64,000 nt of DNA from Owenia fusiformis (lineage: Eukaryota; Annelida; Polychaeta; Sabellida; Oweniidae), in the NCBI GenBank assembly GCA_903813345.2, contig CAIIXF020000010.1:31304828-31368827 (forward strand). Reading direction: 5' to 3'. The translations under genes were made by a program, and so were the position numbers. This document shows, in pieces, positions 42,896 through 55,519 of the stretch. Under the pieces are notes generated by a model. The model was not told the DNA's origin. It ran no database searches and was given only the letters and a program-made list of their open reading frames with translations. Numbering within the stretch: position 1 is the first letter of the stretch; every line of letters starts with the position of its first letter.

Positions 42896-44845
42896 TACAG
42901 GGTGGTCCATAAGTTCCAGGAATGAGTCTGGCATTTCAACATTTATTACTCTTTTTTCCATGAAAATTCACCAAAAGGTGTCCAAATGTGTCCCCTATGA
43001 TTTGTTAAAATCTGAGGTATATTGGATAAAAATTGTTGTATCTGTGGTTGCCATAGTAACGGCATGTGTGCTTCAGCGGGGCACGGCAGCATCGTCACAA
43101 TTAAGTGAAAACATCATTTTAATCATTTTCCTGGCTCCTTCGGTATGATAACTCAGTCTTCATTTTCAAAATAGTTACCCCCATGCCGGATGCATTCCTT
43201 GTGTCGTCTGACCCATTCAGATTCAAATATTTTCCTAAATCCACCCTCGGACATCCTTTTGATCTCAATATTAGCCGCTCTAATGACTTCATCGTCATTG
43301 TCAAAACATCGTCCTTTCAGTCCTCTCTTCATGTGTCCAAAGAAATAAAAATCACAAGGGGCAAGATCCGGGGAATAAGGGGCATGTGGGAGCAGTTCAA
43401 AGCCTAAGTCCTGTAAAGCCTGAATGACCCCTGCCGACCTGTGAGATGGTGCATTGTCATGATGATACACAAATGCTTGTCCTGGCCTCTTCTTACTCAG
43501 CGCCCGGGCTAAATGTCTACGAATCACCTGGAATGACAGAATAAATTCTCATCAGAACCAGAGATCTTGATTTTTAGCAAACAAATTGAGCTCAGGTACT
43601 CTCCATCAAAACATACTAGTAACTATCATTATGAAATACAGTTGAAACTAGCTTCAATTTTGCATTAATAAATTAGTTTGAGTCTTTGAATGAAACTTAC
43701 CTTCTCATAGTACTTTCCTGTCACAGTCCAGCCATTTGGTACTGCATGTGTCAGTATCACACCATGTGCGTCGAAAAAAACCATCAACATCACCTTTCCA
43801 GCAGATCGAATTCTTCTTGACGCTGATGGCCTAGGGGAGTTGCTGTGATGGTATTCAGATGCTTGGTCTCTTGAAGCAGGATCATAATGATGAGCCCAAG
43901 TCTCATCCATAGTGATGATGTTGTCTGTAAAGTCAGAACCCTCAGCTTCAAACCTTCTAATGAACTCTGTAGAAACTTCAACACGTCTGTCTTTCTGTGC
44001 TTGAGTGAGCGATCGTGGCACCCATTTTGCCTTTACTCTGCGCATTTTTAGGTCATTTTTGATAATCCTGCCTATGGTTGTTTTACTTATATTAAGTTTT
44101 CCTTCAAGATCTCTTGTGGAAATCCGTCTATCACGGAAAATTTCTTCTTCAATCCTATCCTTATTTGTCTGTGTCCTATCTCTTAAAGGACGGCCACACC
44201 TAGGGTCATCTTCTGGTGAGATCCTCCCTGAGGAGAAACGTTTGTGCCAGTGGTAGATCCTACCTGTTGACATAGCACCATCTCCATATGTATTCCTGAG
44301 GAACTTTATAGTTTCAGGAGCTGTCATTCCATTTCTTACACAGTCTTGGATAGATGTCCTTTGTCTTATTCTTGAATATTCTTTCCCTGATGACATTCTT
44401 TTGGTTTACAAGATGGCTGATTTCCAAAAATGGCGGGGCTTTGTTGGCAAATGACAATTATGACATCACACAAGACAGTGACCTGAACCCACAATATAAC
44501 CCCATTGACAGTTGTGATGTCATCAATGATGTCATTAGTCATTGTTATGGATATATTTTGATTATCAACATAACAAGTAGGTTGCTGGGAGTGAAGTGTG
44601 TGGTTTTTGCAAGAAGTGGTGTCACATCAAAAAAATAAAAAATGCAACATTAAAATAGTGCCCCGCATACCACGTGGTCACGTTACCATGGTAACCAGTT
44701 TAACAGCAGTTATGCATGGATCACCATGAATTTTTGCAAGATGGTCAGCAGATAGTTTGGACACATTCTGGCCAAATATCAAGCACATTATCCAAATATT
44801 AATGAAATGCCAGACTCATTCCTGGAACTAATGGACCACCCTGTA
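42896..44845. mobile_element. Complete mariner element
   Basis: Element 42898-44843, flanked by TA on both sides (42896-42897, 44844-44845). The 41-bp terminal inverted repeats start CAGGGTGGTCCAT and differ at one position. It contains a two-exon DD34D transposase gene with no stop. Insertion lies upstream of the recombinase relic. Confidence 0.97.
43153..44396 (-). CDS. Mariner transposase (DD34D), two exons, 356 aa
   Basis: Exon 1, 43701-44396; exon 2, 43153-43527; the 173-bp intron has a GAAG|GTAAGT donor and CATTCCAG acceptor and joins in phase 0 (KYYEK then VIRRHL). N-terminal HTH domain (CVRNGMTAPETIKFLRNTYG, then ISTRDLEGKLNISKTTIGRI), WVPRSLT linker, MDETWAHHYDP with the first Asp, HHDNAPSHRS with the second, and YSPDLAPCDFYFFG with the third, 34 residues after the second. 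Length fits the family (about 345-360 aa). No stop or frameshift is visible. Cut-and-paste transposition acting at the 41-bp TIRs. Introns are uncommon in mariner transposases; without splicing the first ORF would end after SFIQRLKLIY. Confidence 0.95.
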
Positions 44846-46330
44846 CAATGTAAAAATAAATTTGAGCCAGAAATAAATGATTTATGTGAGTATTGAATAA
44901 TCTCCAAAATCTTGCTAGGCCTAGGGGCCAGAATACTACACCTCCCCCCTCTTTTAAAACTACCCCACTAAATCCCATAATTTAATGTCATATGTGTCCA
45001 CAGTGTAGGTATAGGAGTGCGTCACATCCGTTCTGTCCACCTGTACCTTCCTAACAGTCGGGTGGTCCGTTTGTCAATTGGGCTATTCGTTCATGTGTTG
45101 GCTTGTCTGTCCTCTGTTCCACTGGTACTTTTTTGGGCAAAATAAAGACTTACATTTAAATTCCATAGTATGTCCAATGTATTGATAAGAACCTTATCTT
45201 TCATCTTTTTGATCTGTCAAGCTTTATATATATTAAGTCTTTATCAATGTCATTGAAAGATGGCAAATTTTTTGTATTATATGATACATTCATTTTTATA
45301 GAAGTGTCGCCATATTTTAAATCAATGGTAATTTAAAACATGCACTTTGTTTAACACACTATGTTTAACATGTGCATGAATGTCTAATGATCCCTGAAAT
45401 CTTTTCTATGTGAGTTATTTTTTCTTGGTTCAATATTAAAGCAAATCAAACTTTGTGTCATATTTGAGGAAGTCAGTTAGTAACATGTTCCAATGATTAT
45501 TTTTTCCTTTTTTCTTCTAAAAAAGTATAGTGTGCCTTTAATGTTCTTCTCTGTCCGCAAGCTTTTCTTCGAACCAGATAGTAGATGATCTTTAACCATT
45601 TCCTCATATTTACAATACTAAAAATATATTCTTGGAGCAGATATAACATTTTGCCGAAACACTCTTTGAGTCCATGTATGTCTGTAATGGTGTCCTCTTA
45701 TTTTTTCTTGACCGTATTTAAATCTTATGTTAATCCTACACACACTCTACATCAGCCATACTAACCTTATCTGACATTTTGCTGTGTCTCATGATGTGTT
45801 ATGCCAATTGGCCCATTCTGTCATACATTGCTATAGTGAGTTGTTGTGATGTTATAGTGAGCACAAATAAACATTAGTTTAATAACAATTTTTTAGAAAA
45901 AATCTTTGATTTTCACATGCTTTAAAATAAGAGGTTATTATGATATTCTACGGGTTATTAATTAATTGACCTGTCTATCCTAATTACAGGTTACCATGAC
46001 ATTTATGTCATAGGCAAATCCCACATGTGTCACATCTTGTTTGCCTTTCTTTGCTCTCTTTTTTGAAGCTCTTTAATTCTACATCCCCTGCTTTTCTTTT
46101 GGCTGTTTCTCTACCTGTCTCTGTTACATCTATGAGAATCTCACTACTGTTAAACATGTTAAATTCGCGAGCATCTTAGATTTTTGTATTTTTGCGTCAG
46201 TGTAAAATCGGGAATTCAAGATCCTGTGAATTTAAATCCCGCGATTTTAAAATTGTACAAAACAAATTCGTGGAACAAATGATGAACAAAATATATAAGT
46301 TTTCAGTGTTCAGAAATAAAACATGTTATG
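44846..46330. other. Gene-free stretch
   Basis: No coding signal. A pyrimidine-rich block near 44943-44970 resembles a reversed polypurine tract but no LTR or pol sequence accompanies it. Confidence 0.4.
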
Positions 46331-46334
46331 AAAA

Positions 46335-46770
46335 GTGTTAAAAAGACACATTAAAATTGAAGTTAAAATACTGTTCTAAAATATGTTCACACTCAAGTTA
46401 AAATACTGTACTAAAAAATGCCCAAGTTGAAGTTAAAAACTGAACTTAGAAAATGTCCACGTTGAAGTTAAAATACTGTACTAAGAAAATGTCCATGTTG
46501 AAGTTAAAATACTGTACTAAGACAATGTCCACATTGAAGTTATAATACTGTACTAAGAAAATGTCCACGTTGAAGTTAAAATACTGTACTAAGAAAATGT
46601 CCACATTGAAGTTAAAAACTGTACTAAGAAAATGTCCACGTTGAAGTTAAAATACTGTACTAAGAAAATGTCCACGTTACAGTTAAAAACTGAACTAAGA
46701 AAATGTCCACGTTGAGGTTAAAATACTGTACTAAGAAAATGTCCACGTTGAAGTTAAAATACTGTACTAA
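46335..46770. repeat. 36-bp minisatellite, left part
   Basis: About twelve copies of AAGTTAAAATACTGTACTAA GAAAATGTCCACGTTG, ending at the CACTA-like element; the array resumes at 52355. Confidence 0.95.
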
Positions 46771-47404
46771 CACTATATAAAATAGAGAATATTGCTTGGT
46801 TATAAGAAGTGCCTATTTGTAAGAATCTCTTGTAATCAGCAGTAATCAGCAAAAATACTCAGCACATATAAACAGAGACATTACAGAGACAATACTCGCT
46901 GCATATATGGAACACTCTGTATATTCAGGTATTGCTCCTCTTTATTTGTAGAACAGCACAAATAAGCACTGATTATATGTGAAGTTAAGAATACTCAAAT
47001 ATATGCAAACGCAATACTTTGTAAGTGTGTAATATAGTCACACATTATAATTGCTTCTTTCTGACTATATTAAGCTATTTCTAAGTTACACTGGTCATTT
47101 TATAACTGAGCATACAAATAAAAAACAGACTATTTGTGCGTATTTTTCTTTTAAGCATGATAAAACAATACAACAAAAGAATGTACCGGAAGTACCGTCC
47201 GTAGTTCTTAATGAATATGACTTTACATGTGTATATTAAGCGGGATAATAAGCAACTAGATGGATTTTGAAATAATCTATTTTTACTATAATTATGATTT
47301 TGGACACCTTTACAGTCGCGCCAGGAAAGAGAGATCTTCCTTGTAGTTATCAAAAGTTGCTAATAAAAATAGCTTGTGCAAACACGTGTTTTGTATGGAT
47401 ATCG

Positions 47405-47436
<32 letters not shown>
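47405..47436. repeat. Poly-C run of 32
   Basis: Uninterrupted C run inside the CACTA-like element. Its length may be inaccurate. Confidence 0.9.
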
Positions 47437-47437
<1 letters not shown>

Positions 47438-48274
47438 ACGGAAAGCTGGCTGCACCGCTGAACTTGTTATCTCTACTTTAAGAGTCAATGCAACCCGATT
47501 CTTCCTGATAAGGTATTATTATTTAACACTGACAACCTGTTAACACCGTTTGTATTAAATCTTGGATTATGCATGGGAATTCAATTTTTTACTTTTTCAA
47601 ATCGCCGCTTTGATTGTTTCCAATTCCTCATGATCAAAGCAAATGGAAGTCTAGACTCTTTTGGTCATGTTTTCGATTTCAATTATAATCCACACATCAA
47701 TTCAGAATCATAAAATATAAATCACTGGAGCAACGTCCAACAGCTTTTAATCCGCTTAATAAGTTATCAAAACACATTCTTGCCTTTAAATTAAAGCCAA
47801 TGTTAAATTCGGTATTTAAAAAAAATATAACAGGTAATGGAATCGAAAGAAGATTTCATACTGTTTATGTTTCGATCAGTGTTGATATGAGTTTTCTATT
47901 CCCGATGCTTGGTCATAGTTTGCCCGGATAGTTTGTTTATAATAAATTGATTTAAGTTTAAATAGAAAATAAAGATAGTATTCTTATTTGAATTTTATAA
48001 ACTGGGTATCAAAAAGCCGGCTTTTTAACTTAAGTTTGAAACTGGCTTTTTTATCCTGCTTTTTCAGAACTATAGATTGTAAATGCGGTTGCCTTCGTGT
48101 ACTTTTCTATGTTTTGGTGCAGTTTTTTGAATCAAAATATCATTTTTTGATAATATGAGAAGGAAGAGACAAAACCCGAGAATCAACAGTTATACAGGCT
48201 ACATTCCGCCTCATTATCTATGCCATGATCATTATAACATAATTCCCATACCTGTTTACGGCTGAGTGTAGGTT

Positions 48275-48445
48275 CACATGGGCGTAGCCAAGGCGGGGGG
48301 GGGGGGGTGACATGTGCGCTTGCATTCCCCACCCTCTCAAAAAGAAAAATCAATTTTGCAAAATATGAAAAAACATTGACATTGACATCCAGAAATTCCG
48401 GGGGTAAACGCCGTTCCGGGCCTCGCTTCGTTCGCATTGATGCAA
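48275..48445. repeat. G-tract-containing short repeat inside the CACTA-like element
   Basis: Starts GGGCGTAGCCAAGGC followed by 13 G, then an AT-rich segment and CGCCGTTCCGGGCC. This kind of GTAGCCAxG-G-run sequence is frequent in marine invertebrate dispersed repeats; not classified. Confidence 0.4.
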
Positions 48446-50664
48446 ACCAAAGAAATCTCACCCCCTGAACAATTGCTGACTCTCCCCCTGGTTCAAATAG
48501 TGATTATAAGGTTAGCCATTTTGTGAAATCAAATGAGATAACCTTGACACTAAAATCTATATTCTACTTGATCTTTGCATGAAATATCAATTGCGTTTAA
48601 TATGAACTTTTTTGAAAGTACGTGAGCCCCCCTCCCCCCAGGCGAAAGCTGGCAACGAGCCTGTAATATGATGACTTGCCCCAGTCTCTTCTCAATCGTG
48701 TAATAAGATATTAGGGGACATACATTTGTCAGGTGACTTTACTGAGTTAAACTTGCAAACAATATATTTCACAATACATGTTTCATTTCCAAACATATTC
48801 ACGAAATTTGACAGATTTGGTATGCTCAGTTGATAATTTGATAATAAAGATAAAGAAACGGGCACATTTATTGCAACTGTTTCATTTGACAGATCAATTA
48901 ATAAGTTTTGTGCATGGTAGAGCAAACTTACAAAAATAACTTTTGACATGCCAGAGCAATATACAAAACTTTAATCCCTTATTATTTAATTCTTGCAAAT
49001 GAGTTAAGTTCTCACTAATATTGATCCGTTTGTTATATTTATTATATGGATTAATTTCTACAGCCGGTGGTTCTAATTTCCGCATAAAATTATTTTGCAA
49101 GGTAAGTTTACATGTATGTAATGATTGTATAGTCCCCGTGCTACATTGTATAATTAAATTTCTGTTAAATTCAGAAATTAACCGATTATCTCTGAAGGAA
49201 TACAAAAGGTAGTTCAACATTTTTAAGAATATAACAAGGCGGGCATGGATACCACGGGGGGGGGCTTAGCTAGATTATTATCAGATGTTTGTATTGTTCA
49301 CTTCTAAGGATGTTATTTTAGCAAGTAATGCAATCAGACGGCTTGTTTTCAATGGTGTTACTTATAATTAGTACTGATATGATTTTTAAATCCATGGGAA
49401 AGTAATACCTGAGATCAAGGGATTTGTTGAAATGAAATATTGAGATTTTTAATACCAATAACCCTTTCGATCGTTACATCTAGCTTATTTGATGTGAGTT
49501 TTATCTACTGCTTCTTCTAGCATCTGGGTTCCTAGTAAATTATGATGTAAAGTAAATAAGGTTTTTGACTTGTAATACGTAATGTACGTGTACTTATTCA
49601 AAATCTTTATCCTCAATTAAAGCTTTAATGATCGCAAAATAATAAACAAATGTGTCAAAATATTGAAAACTCAATATTACATGTCAAATGACAGCTTTTA
49701 TTATGTGAAAATGTGAGTAAGATCAGAGACATATAAAACATGTCTCTGGTAAGATACAATCACTACATCTGCAAATACATGTACAGGTATGCAATATATG
49801 CGAGATCGCATTTAAACTTGATTGATTTAAATTGATTGAATGTCTGAAAAAGAGCTTTAATGATGTTTTGTTTAAATCTTGGTAAATGGCTTTCGAAACA
49901 TTTGATTGCAACAAATATTTCAGTTTGGAACAATACTCAACCGGGCCGATGAATCGTAGCAAATGTGACCTAGGCATTAGCGAGGAAAATACATTTGACC
50001 CAATAATCCCTTGCTGAATCCCTATATAGATACGATATATATCAAGGCCTACACAAATATTAAATAAGGGTTCCAACAAACACTTTATCAGTAATCTTAA
50101 CAACTAAATAAGCCATTTATCTGATTAAATTATGTCTATCAATTTCTTGATTGCAGATTATTAAAGAGATATTATGTCGGGAGGGGGTCTAAGATTAATA
50201 TAATTCTTAAATCACCAGAATGTCATTCAGATTTAATCCTATGAATAAGCTTATTATTTGAAATTAAAACTGAATACATAAAAAAGTGAATTATTAGTTT
50301 GTATTTTGAATGCCAAGAATGAAAAGGTAATTCTATACAAATCACGAATGCTTCTCCAAACATCCGGCCACAATTGTGCAATTGTGTCAGGTAATTAGCA
50401 ATGTTTATGTTTACATTACTTATTAGAGATGTCAAATCATGGGTTCATCAATACAGCATTATGCTTGTTCAATATAGCAGCAAAATGTTGCAGAATTTAG
50501 TCTTTCATGTTTTAACAATATCAATTGTTATTGAATAACTGAAGATGAGGGGAGGGTGGATATTGAGCAAGCTGCATGTCTCCGACCTATGATGCACAAG
50601 TAATGATCGTACGTGACACGCACAAAGGTGGTTGACATTTTGCCTTGCTTTGCTTGCTCTACGA

Positions 50665-50775
50665 GTAGTCAATAAATATAAAGCCATAGGGTGAGAATGT
50701 CTACACATTGGCGCAATTTAGCCAGACAGTCGTTTGCTCCACGCCAGACCCAGGAACACGACGGAGCCTCTCGTA
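50665..50775 (+). promoter_or_regulatory. Candidate TATA promoter and leader exon in the CACTA-like element
   Basis: AATAAATATAAAGCC at about 50671-50685 is followed by about 85 bases and then a donor, CTCTC|GTAAGTG, at 50771. No ATG-led frame crosses it, so it would be a non-coding leader exon. Speculative. Confidence 0.25.
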
Positions 50776-52354
50776 AGTGAAAGTTTAGCTTGCTTTTTAT
50801 TTCTCTTTTTATTTTTCTTAATCGATAGATGCTTGAGTTTTGATATAAGTAGTTTCGAAGAATAAAAAACTCAATAAAGACACTTGGCAAATTGTTTTAA
50901 ATATAAGACTTGGCATTGATCTTGATAATTGAATTAATTGATTGTCTTGGAAGGTCCATTATACTGTATGGCTGAACAGTATGCTATAAACGGGTGTCTT
51001 TGTATCATTGATTAAAATACACAGTAGTGTCTATGTATTTTTAGAGCAGTGTCTCCAGAGCAGTGTATTTGTGTGCAGTGACAGATTTTTCGCAAAATAG
51101 AAATCATGTGATAGCTGAATTTACATAGATATTGAGAAACTTGTAGAAGAAAGGAGTTTGAATGGGGAAAGCAGAATTCGGTATCGTACGAGAATTTTCT
51201 ACAGGAAGACAGGCCATATCTAACTACAAAAACACAGTTTTCAAGATCGAGCAATATGCATACATTGATTTGGAGCATAAGTTCGCACCATTTTAAAGAT
51301 AGAAAATATAATGTTACATCATGTACAATGCAATGTAAATATATTTGTTTAGCAGTATACAGGTTTGGCCAAAACATAATAATCCTATTATATCCATCAA
51401 AATGTTTCATCATATTTTTTAGTATTGAACATCATATCCTTGTTTTTGAAAATGATTTTCATTTCCCGATGTATACAATTTAGTTTATCTATTTGAAGTT
51501 ATTACTTATAGAGGTAGTTTCATTGGCCTACTCTGTACATACACATCTAAAGAAGTTTAAAATAAATTATAAAAAACGTAAAAGCTGTTTGTGTGCAATT
51601 TTTTTCTAACTTGTGTTAACGTGTATATTCAGTTTTAACTCCCGTTTATGCCTGGGTCGATGCCCAATTCACAAAACAGCATCTACCAGTCCTCCTAAAT
51701 AAGCAAAAATATGCATATTTTGTGCTGCATATGATCATAAAGGAATGTCAAATATACCGATCTTGACTCCATATATGCTTATGTAGTTAGTTTATATTTT
51801 CGTGCATGTCTCAATATAATCACATGCTGCATATCACTTATCTCAAAATATGCAGGAATACTCATGAAAAATGGCATATATGCAGATCATATGCAAATAT
51901 AACCAGTGTCAATTTCTATATATATCTAGTATACTCAACTGCTTATATTTGTCTATCCCAAATAAGCAGGTATATGCAGTTTCTGCGCTGCATATAATCA
52001 CAAGTAAACAGCAAATATGCAAAGTATGTCTGAATATAAGCAAATATACTCAGTGACAGTACCCGTATATTCAGTCAGTATTCTCTGTGTATGTTAGTTA
52101 TATGCAAATGTACGCAGCAAATATGCAAGTTATGTCTGAATATAAGCAGTTGTAATAAGTGACAATACGCGTATATGCAGTCAGTATTCTCTGTGGATGT
52201 TTGTTATATGCAGCTGCATATATTTGTGTTCCATATATGCAGTTATTGTCTGCGTTCTGTCAGTGATGATTACTGTTTATAACATGCAATACGAAGCAAA
52301 TAAACACCAGAATTGCTCGTTATTTGCAAGCAATATTCGTTTTTTTATACAGTG

Positions 52355-52445
52355 TAAGAAAATGTCCACATTGAAGTTAAAAACTGTACTAAGAAAATGT
52401 CCACGTTGAAGTTAAAATACTGTATTATGAAAATGTCCACACATA
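52355..52445. repeat. 36-bp minisatellite, right part
   Basis: Two and a half further copies of the unit at 46335-46770, same orientation. Confidence 0.95.
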
Positions 52446-52459
52446 ACAAGATCCAAGCC

Positions 52460-52803
52460 TTTTTAAAACCTCGCATTAGAACATCTGGCTTTGCAGCCAG
52501 ACAACCATACAACCTCAAGACACATGCGGCATGAAGAAGGATACTATCTTCAGTTGACCAATGGGATTCAGTGTGCCGAATGTCAAATTATGAAGGGAAA
52601 GAAAATGGCAAGCCTCGGTTTTTCCCCCAGAGAGTATCTGCAAAGGAAGCAAGTCTCCAGATTTAGTTGCAACTATCAAAACAGTGATTTGTCTTTTATC
52701 GTAGAGTCCTGTAATTCCAACTTGTTTAGACCCTTCAATCTATAAAGTCCATCAGCCTGTTGGTACCATATTGATTCCAGTTTGATCAATGTTGATTACA
52801 AGT
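52460..52803 (-). pseudogene. DDE transposase relic, downstream piece (split)
   Basis: Minus strand: ELVINIDQTGINMVPTG, GSKQVGITGLYDKRQITVL and LPLQILSGGKTEACH match a DDE family common in cnidarians, fish and molluscs (N-x-D-Q-T-G-I-N ... K-G-S-K-Q-V ... D-K-R-Q-I-T). Stops occur after VPTG and WTL, so it is dead. It is the continuation of 55103-55500 across the CCCTTAGG element; with one GA of the duplication removed the frame reads NIPDELVINIDQTG. Confidence 0.7.
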
Positions 52804-55102
52804 TCCCCTTATAAAAAAAACAACCATTTTTTCCGAAATTCAATGGTTTCATTGCATATCATGTAACCATCATTTCAACCTTGAAGATCAAAGGAAAAAT
52901 CATTATATTAACCATTCAAAACCATTGCGCAACCATTACTTCACCCAATCTTTTCAACCCTTTTTACATAAAGTTGCAATGGTTACGCAACCATTTTTGA
53001 GAAACCATTGCAAAACCATTACAACCATTACCCATTGAAATTAACAGTTACAATTGATTGCAACCATTGATGGAGAACTGCAACTATTGCAACCATTAAT
53101 CCTCAAAATGAATGCTCATGGGCAGACCTGTAGCCAGCTTTTGCACTTTTGACAAATTTACAAGGGGATTCATATTTTATAACTATGGCCAAAAATTGGC
53201 CAAAATTGCTTGAAAAGTCCTCAATATGGTGAAAAACTGCATGAATTTGAAATAATTTTTGGCTATGGCTATGTTGATATTATTAGTATGTTTTTTTTTT
53301 AAGTAAGCATGTCTGTAGTCTGCAGTCTATCACACTCTTCTCTCATTAAAGAATTTTTTTTGGACTTTGTGTGTCTCGGATCTTGTTCTCAATGACAAGT
53401 CTGATGTCACTTCCAGAACAACAAAAAACATACACTTCTTTGTATATATCATTTAATATAATCACTATGATTTTAAACACTTATTTCTATGAGTATTGCA
53501 ATCACTTATCAGGTATCGTTTTTAAGGAGAATGAAAAATGCAGAAATCTTGTAAGAAAATAAGGATTCTTTTTTGTTTCAATTCAATATTGTTTAATTTT
53601 GCTGGCTTATTTTCATTAAGAAAATTGTAGAAATACAAATTAAGATTTCACATTATTGAATTCAGATGAGGTACAAAGACAGAGCAGCAACAGTTGCACA
53701 GACAGAGCGGCAACGGTTGAAATGCTAATTATAACAATTGAAAAGCTAATTATAACCATTGAAATGCTAATTATAACCCTTGAACAGCCAATTAGATAAA
53801 GTTCTGTTTTGATAGTTTAACAAAATCATTACAAATTAATTCTTATTTTAAGAATTATTTTTGTCTGAATAATTTATTTTTGAATTCCCCCTACCATAAT
53901 AATGACACAATCATAGTAAATTAGATGAGATTCACATTAAGATTTTTGAAGCCAGCTATGGTCTTGATGAATTCTCTTTTTTCTAGCGATAGTTAACTTA
54001 AGTTCATAATACAATTTTGAGACATATCCAACTTCAAGTTCATGCTCATAGGCATAAAACCATGTCTAGTAAAAGGAAATATCATCTATTCAAGTGTTTA
54101 AGATATTTCCCTTTCAGTCATTATGATTAAAGTTTAATCCAATAGTAATTAATATTTTTTGATTTGTAAATGATATTGAAGAAAAGACAATCAATCCGGC
54201 TCTTGCCTAATCCAAAGCATAAATACAAGGATGTTGATGTTTCAAAATCATGTTTTGGAAACATTTTCAGTTTAATCTACTTAATTGTTGTAATAAGACT
54301 TCTTTGATATTGAAGAAGCAGTTATTTTGGAATTAGCTTAATCCAAATCATAAATAAGAGGCAGGAAATACAGTCTTTGATGTTTCATAATATGTATGTA
54401 TGTACTTTTAGTCAGAAACATTTTTTTGTTGAGACAGGAGAAAAACAGAAAATTTCCACAGAACGTTTTGTTGTATTGTTCACTAAAACTGAATGAATCA
54501 AGAAGGAATTTCCAAATAAACTACAAGAATGACCAGGGCCAAAAGTGAACACAGTTGATTCTCTTCAATAAAATAGAAATACTATCTCTATGAACATGAA
54601 CTTGAAGTAATATTCAGTACCAAAAATGAATAAACCTTATTCTTTATAGAAATAATATGCCTATGAGAATGAACTTGAAGTCATATCCAGTGCCAAAAAT
54701 GAATAAACCTTATTCTCTTCAATTGATTAGAAATAATATGCCCATAAACATGAACTACTGTATTTTGAAACATAATAATACATTCAATTTACTTGTATGT
54801 TCTTCATGTTTCAAATTGTCTCGTTCTTAAACTAAATAATTTCCACAATATGGTTGAAAATAGTTGCAACCATTTGGTAAAATGCAACTTAAACAATCAA
54901 TGGTTTGTAATGGTTGCAAATGATTCCATAATTTCAATGATATGCAACCAAAGTTTTCAACCAAATTTTAATGGTTGCAATGTAATGGTTGGAAACCATT
55001 TGAATTGGTTGCAGCAATGGTTATGCAATGATTTGTAATGGTTGCGCAATGGATTTTAACGGTTGAAATTCGGAAAAAATGGTTGTTTTTTTCCTAAGGG
55101 TC
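52804..55102. mobile_element. 2.3-kb CCCTTAGG element with AACCATT-word arrays
   Basis: Element 52806-55100. Inverted ends of about 45 bp: left CCCTTATAAAAAAAACAACC, right (inverted) CCCTTAGGAAAAAAACAACC, then ATTTTTTCCGAAATTCAA in both. Flanked by TC (52804-52805, 55101-55102), a 2-bp duplication supported by the restored transposase frame. The outer 300 bp at each end are packed with permutations of AACCATTGC/GCAATGGTT. The middle (53.2-54.7 kb) is AT-rich with no ORF. Confidence 0.85.
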
Positions 55103-55500
55103 GTCAGGAATGTTAAATTGTTCTATTGTAAAATGTATTGCTTCCAAAGTCATCTGGTAGTTTTCGGCTGCTTTCGTACCCTTTCCTTTATCAAAGTGGT
55201 GCCTTGGCAAGAAGCTTCAAGCCCATCCTCTTGTGAGATCAACACGGCCTCGAAATTCGACTAAGGATGAGCGATCTCGGTGTTTTACAATTCCATACGC
55301 CACTGCATGCAAGATGTTGCTTTTTAGGATGCCTCCCTCCTTCATTGATTGTATGTGTGAAACATACATTCATCAAGTTTCCACGTATCAATGCAAAAAG
55401 GTGGTCGGATAGTCATCGTGTGGCAAATGGGATAAAAACTTTAGACAGTGAAGCAAAACTCCAAATAGGATTTACTCACAGTTATCACAGAGGCACACAA
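55103..55500 (-). pseudogene. DDE transposase relic, upstream piece (split)
   Basis: Minus strand: LIRGNLMNVCFTHTINEGGR, then SRISRPC, KRMGLKLLAKAPL and KGYESSRKLPDDFG, the region that precedes the DQTG core in this transposase family (typically G-W-A-x-x-L-L-x-R-M). Contains stops. Confidence 0.55.
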
Positions 55501-55519
55501 AGATTTAATATGCTGTGAG

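Larger units (their letters stand above)
46768..52357. mobile_element. 5.6-kb CACTA-like (EnSpm/CMC) non-autonomous element
   Basis: Element 46771-52354. Ends CACTATATAAAA and, inverted, CACTGTATAAAA; TAA duplicated on both sides (46768-46770, 52355-52357). The flanks are two halves of one 36-bp minisatellite unit, and joining them with a single TAA restores the unit. Dense subterminal repeats of ATATGCAG/CTGCATAT-type words fill the last 700 bp and, more thinly, the first 250 bp, as is usual for CACTA elements. No transposase ORF was recognised in the 5 kb between, only short unsupported ORFs. Confidence 0.8.

Noticed and set aside
44930-44975. LTR start with polypurine tract (TGTAGTATTC on the minus strand)
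   Set aside because: No second LTR, integrase or tail ORF accompanies it; kept only as a remark.
47405-47436. Biological meaning of the C32 run
   Set aside because: Homopolymers of this length are error-prone in assemblies and no function is suggested by context.
47051-51483. ORFs of 60-133 aa inside the CACTA-like element
   Set aside because: No motif, splice support or compositional sign of coding; expected by chance in AT-rich DNA of this length.
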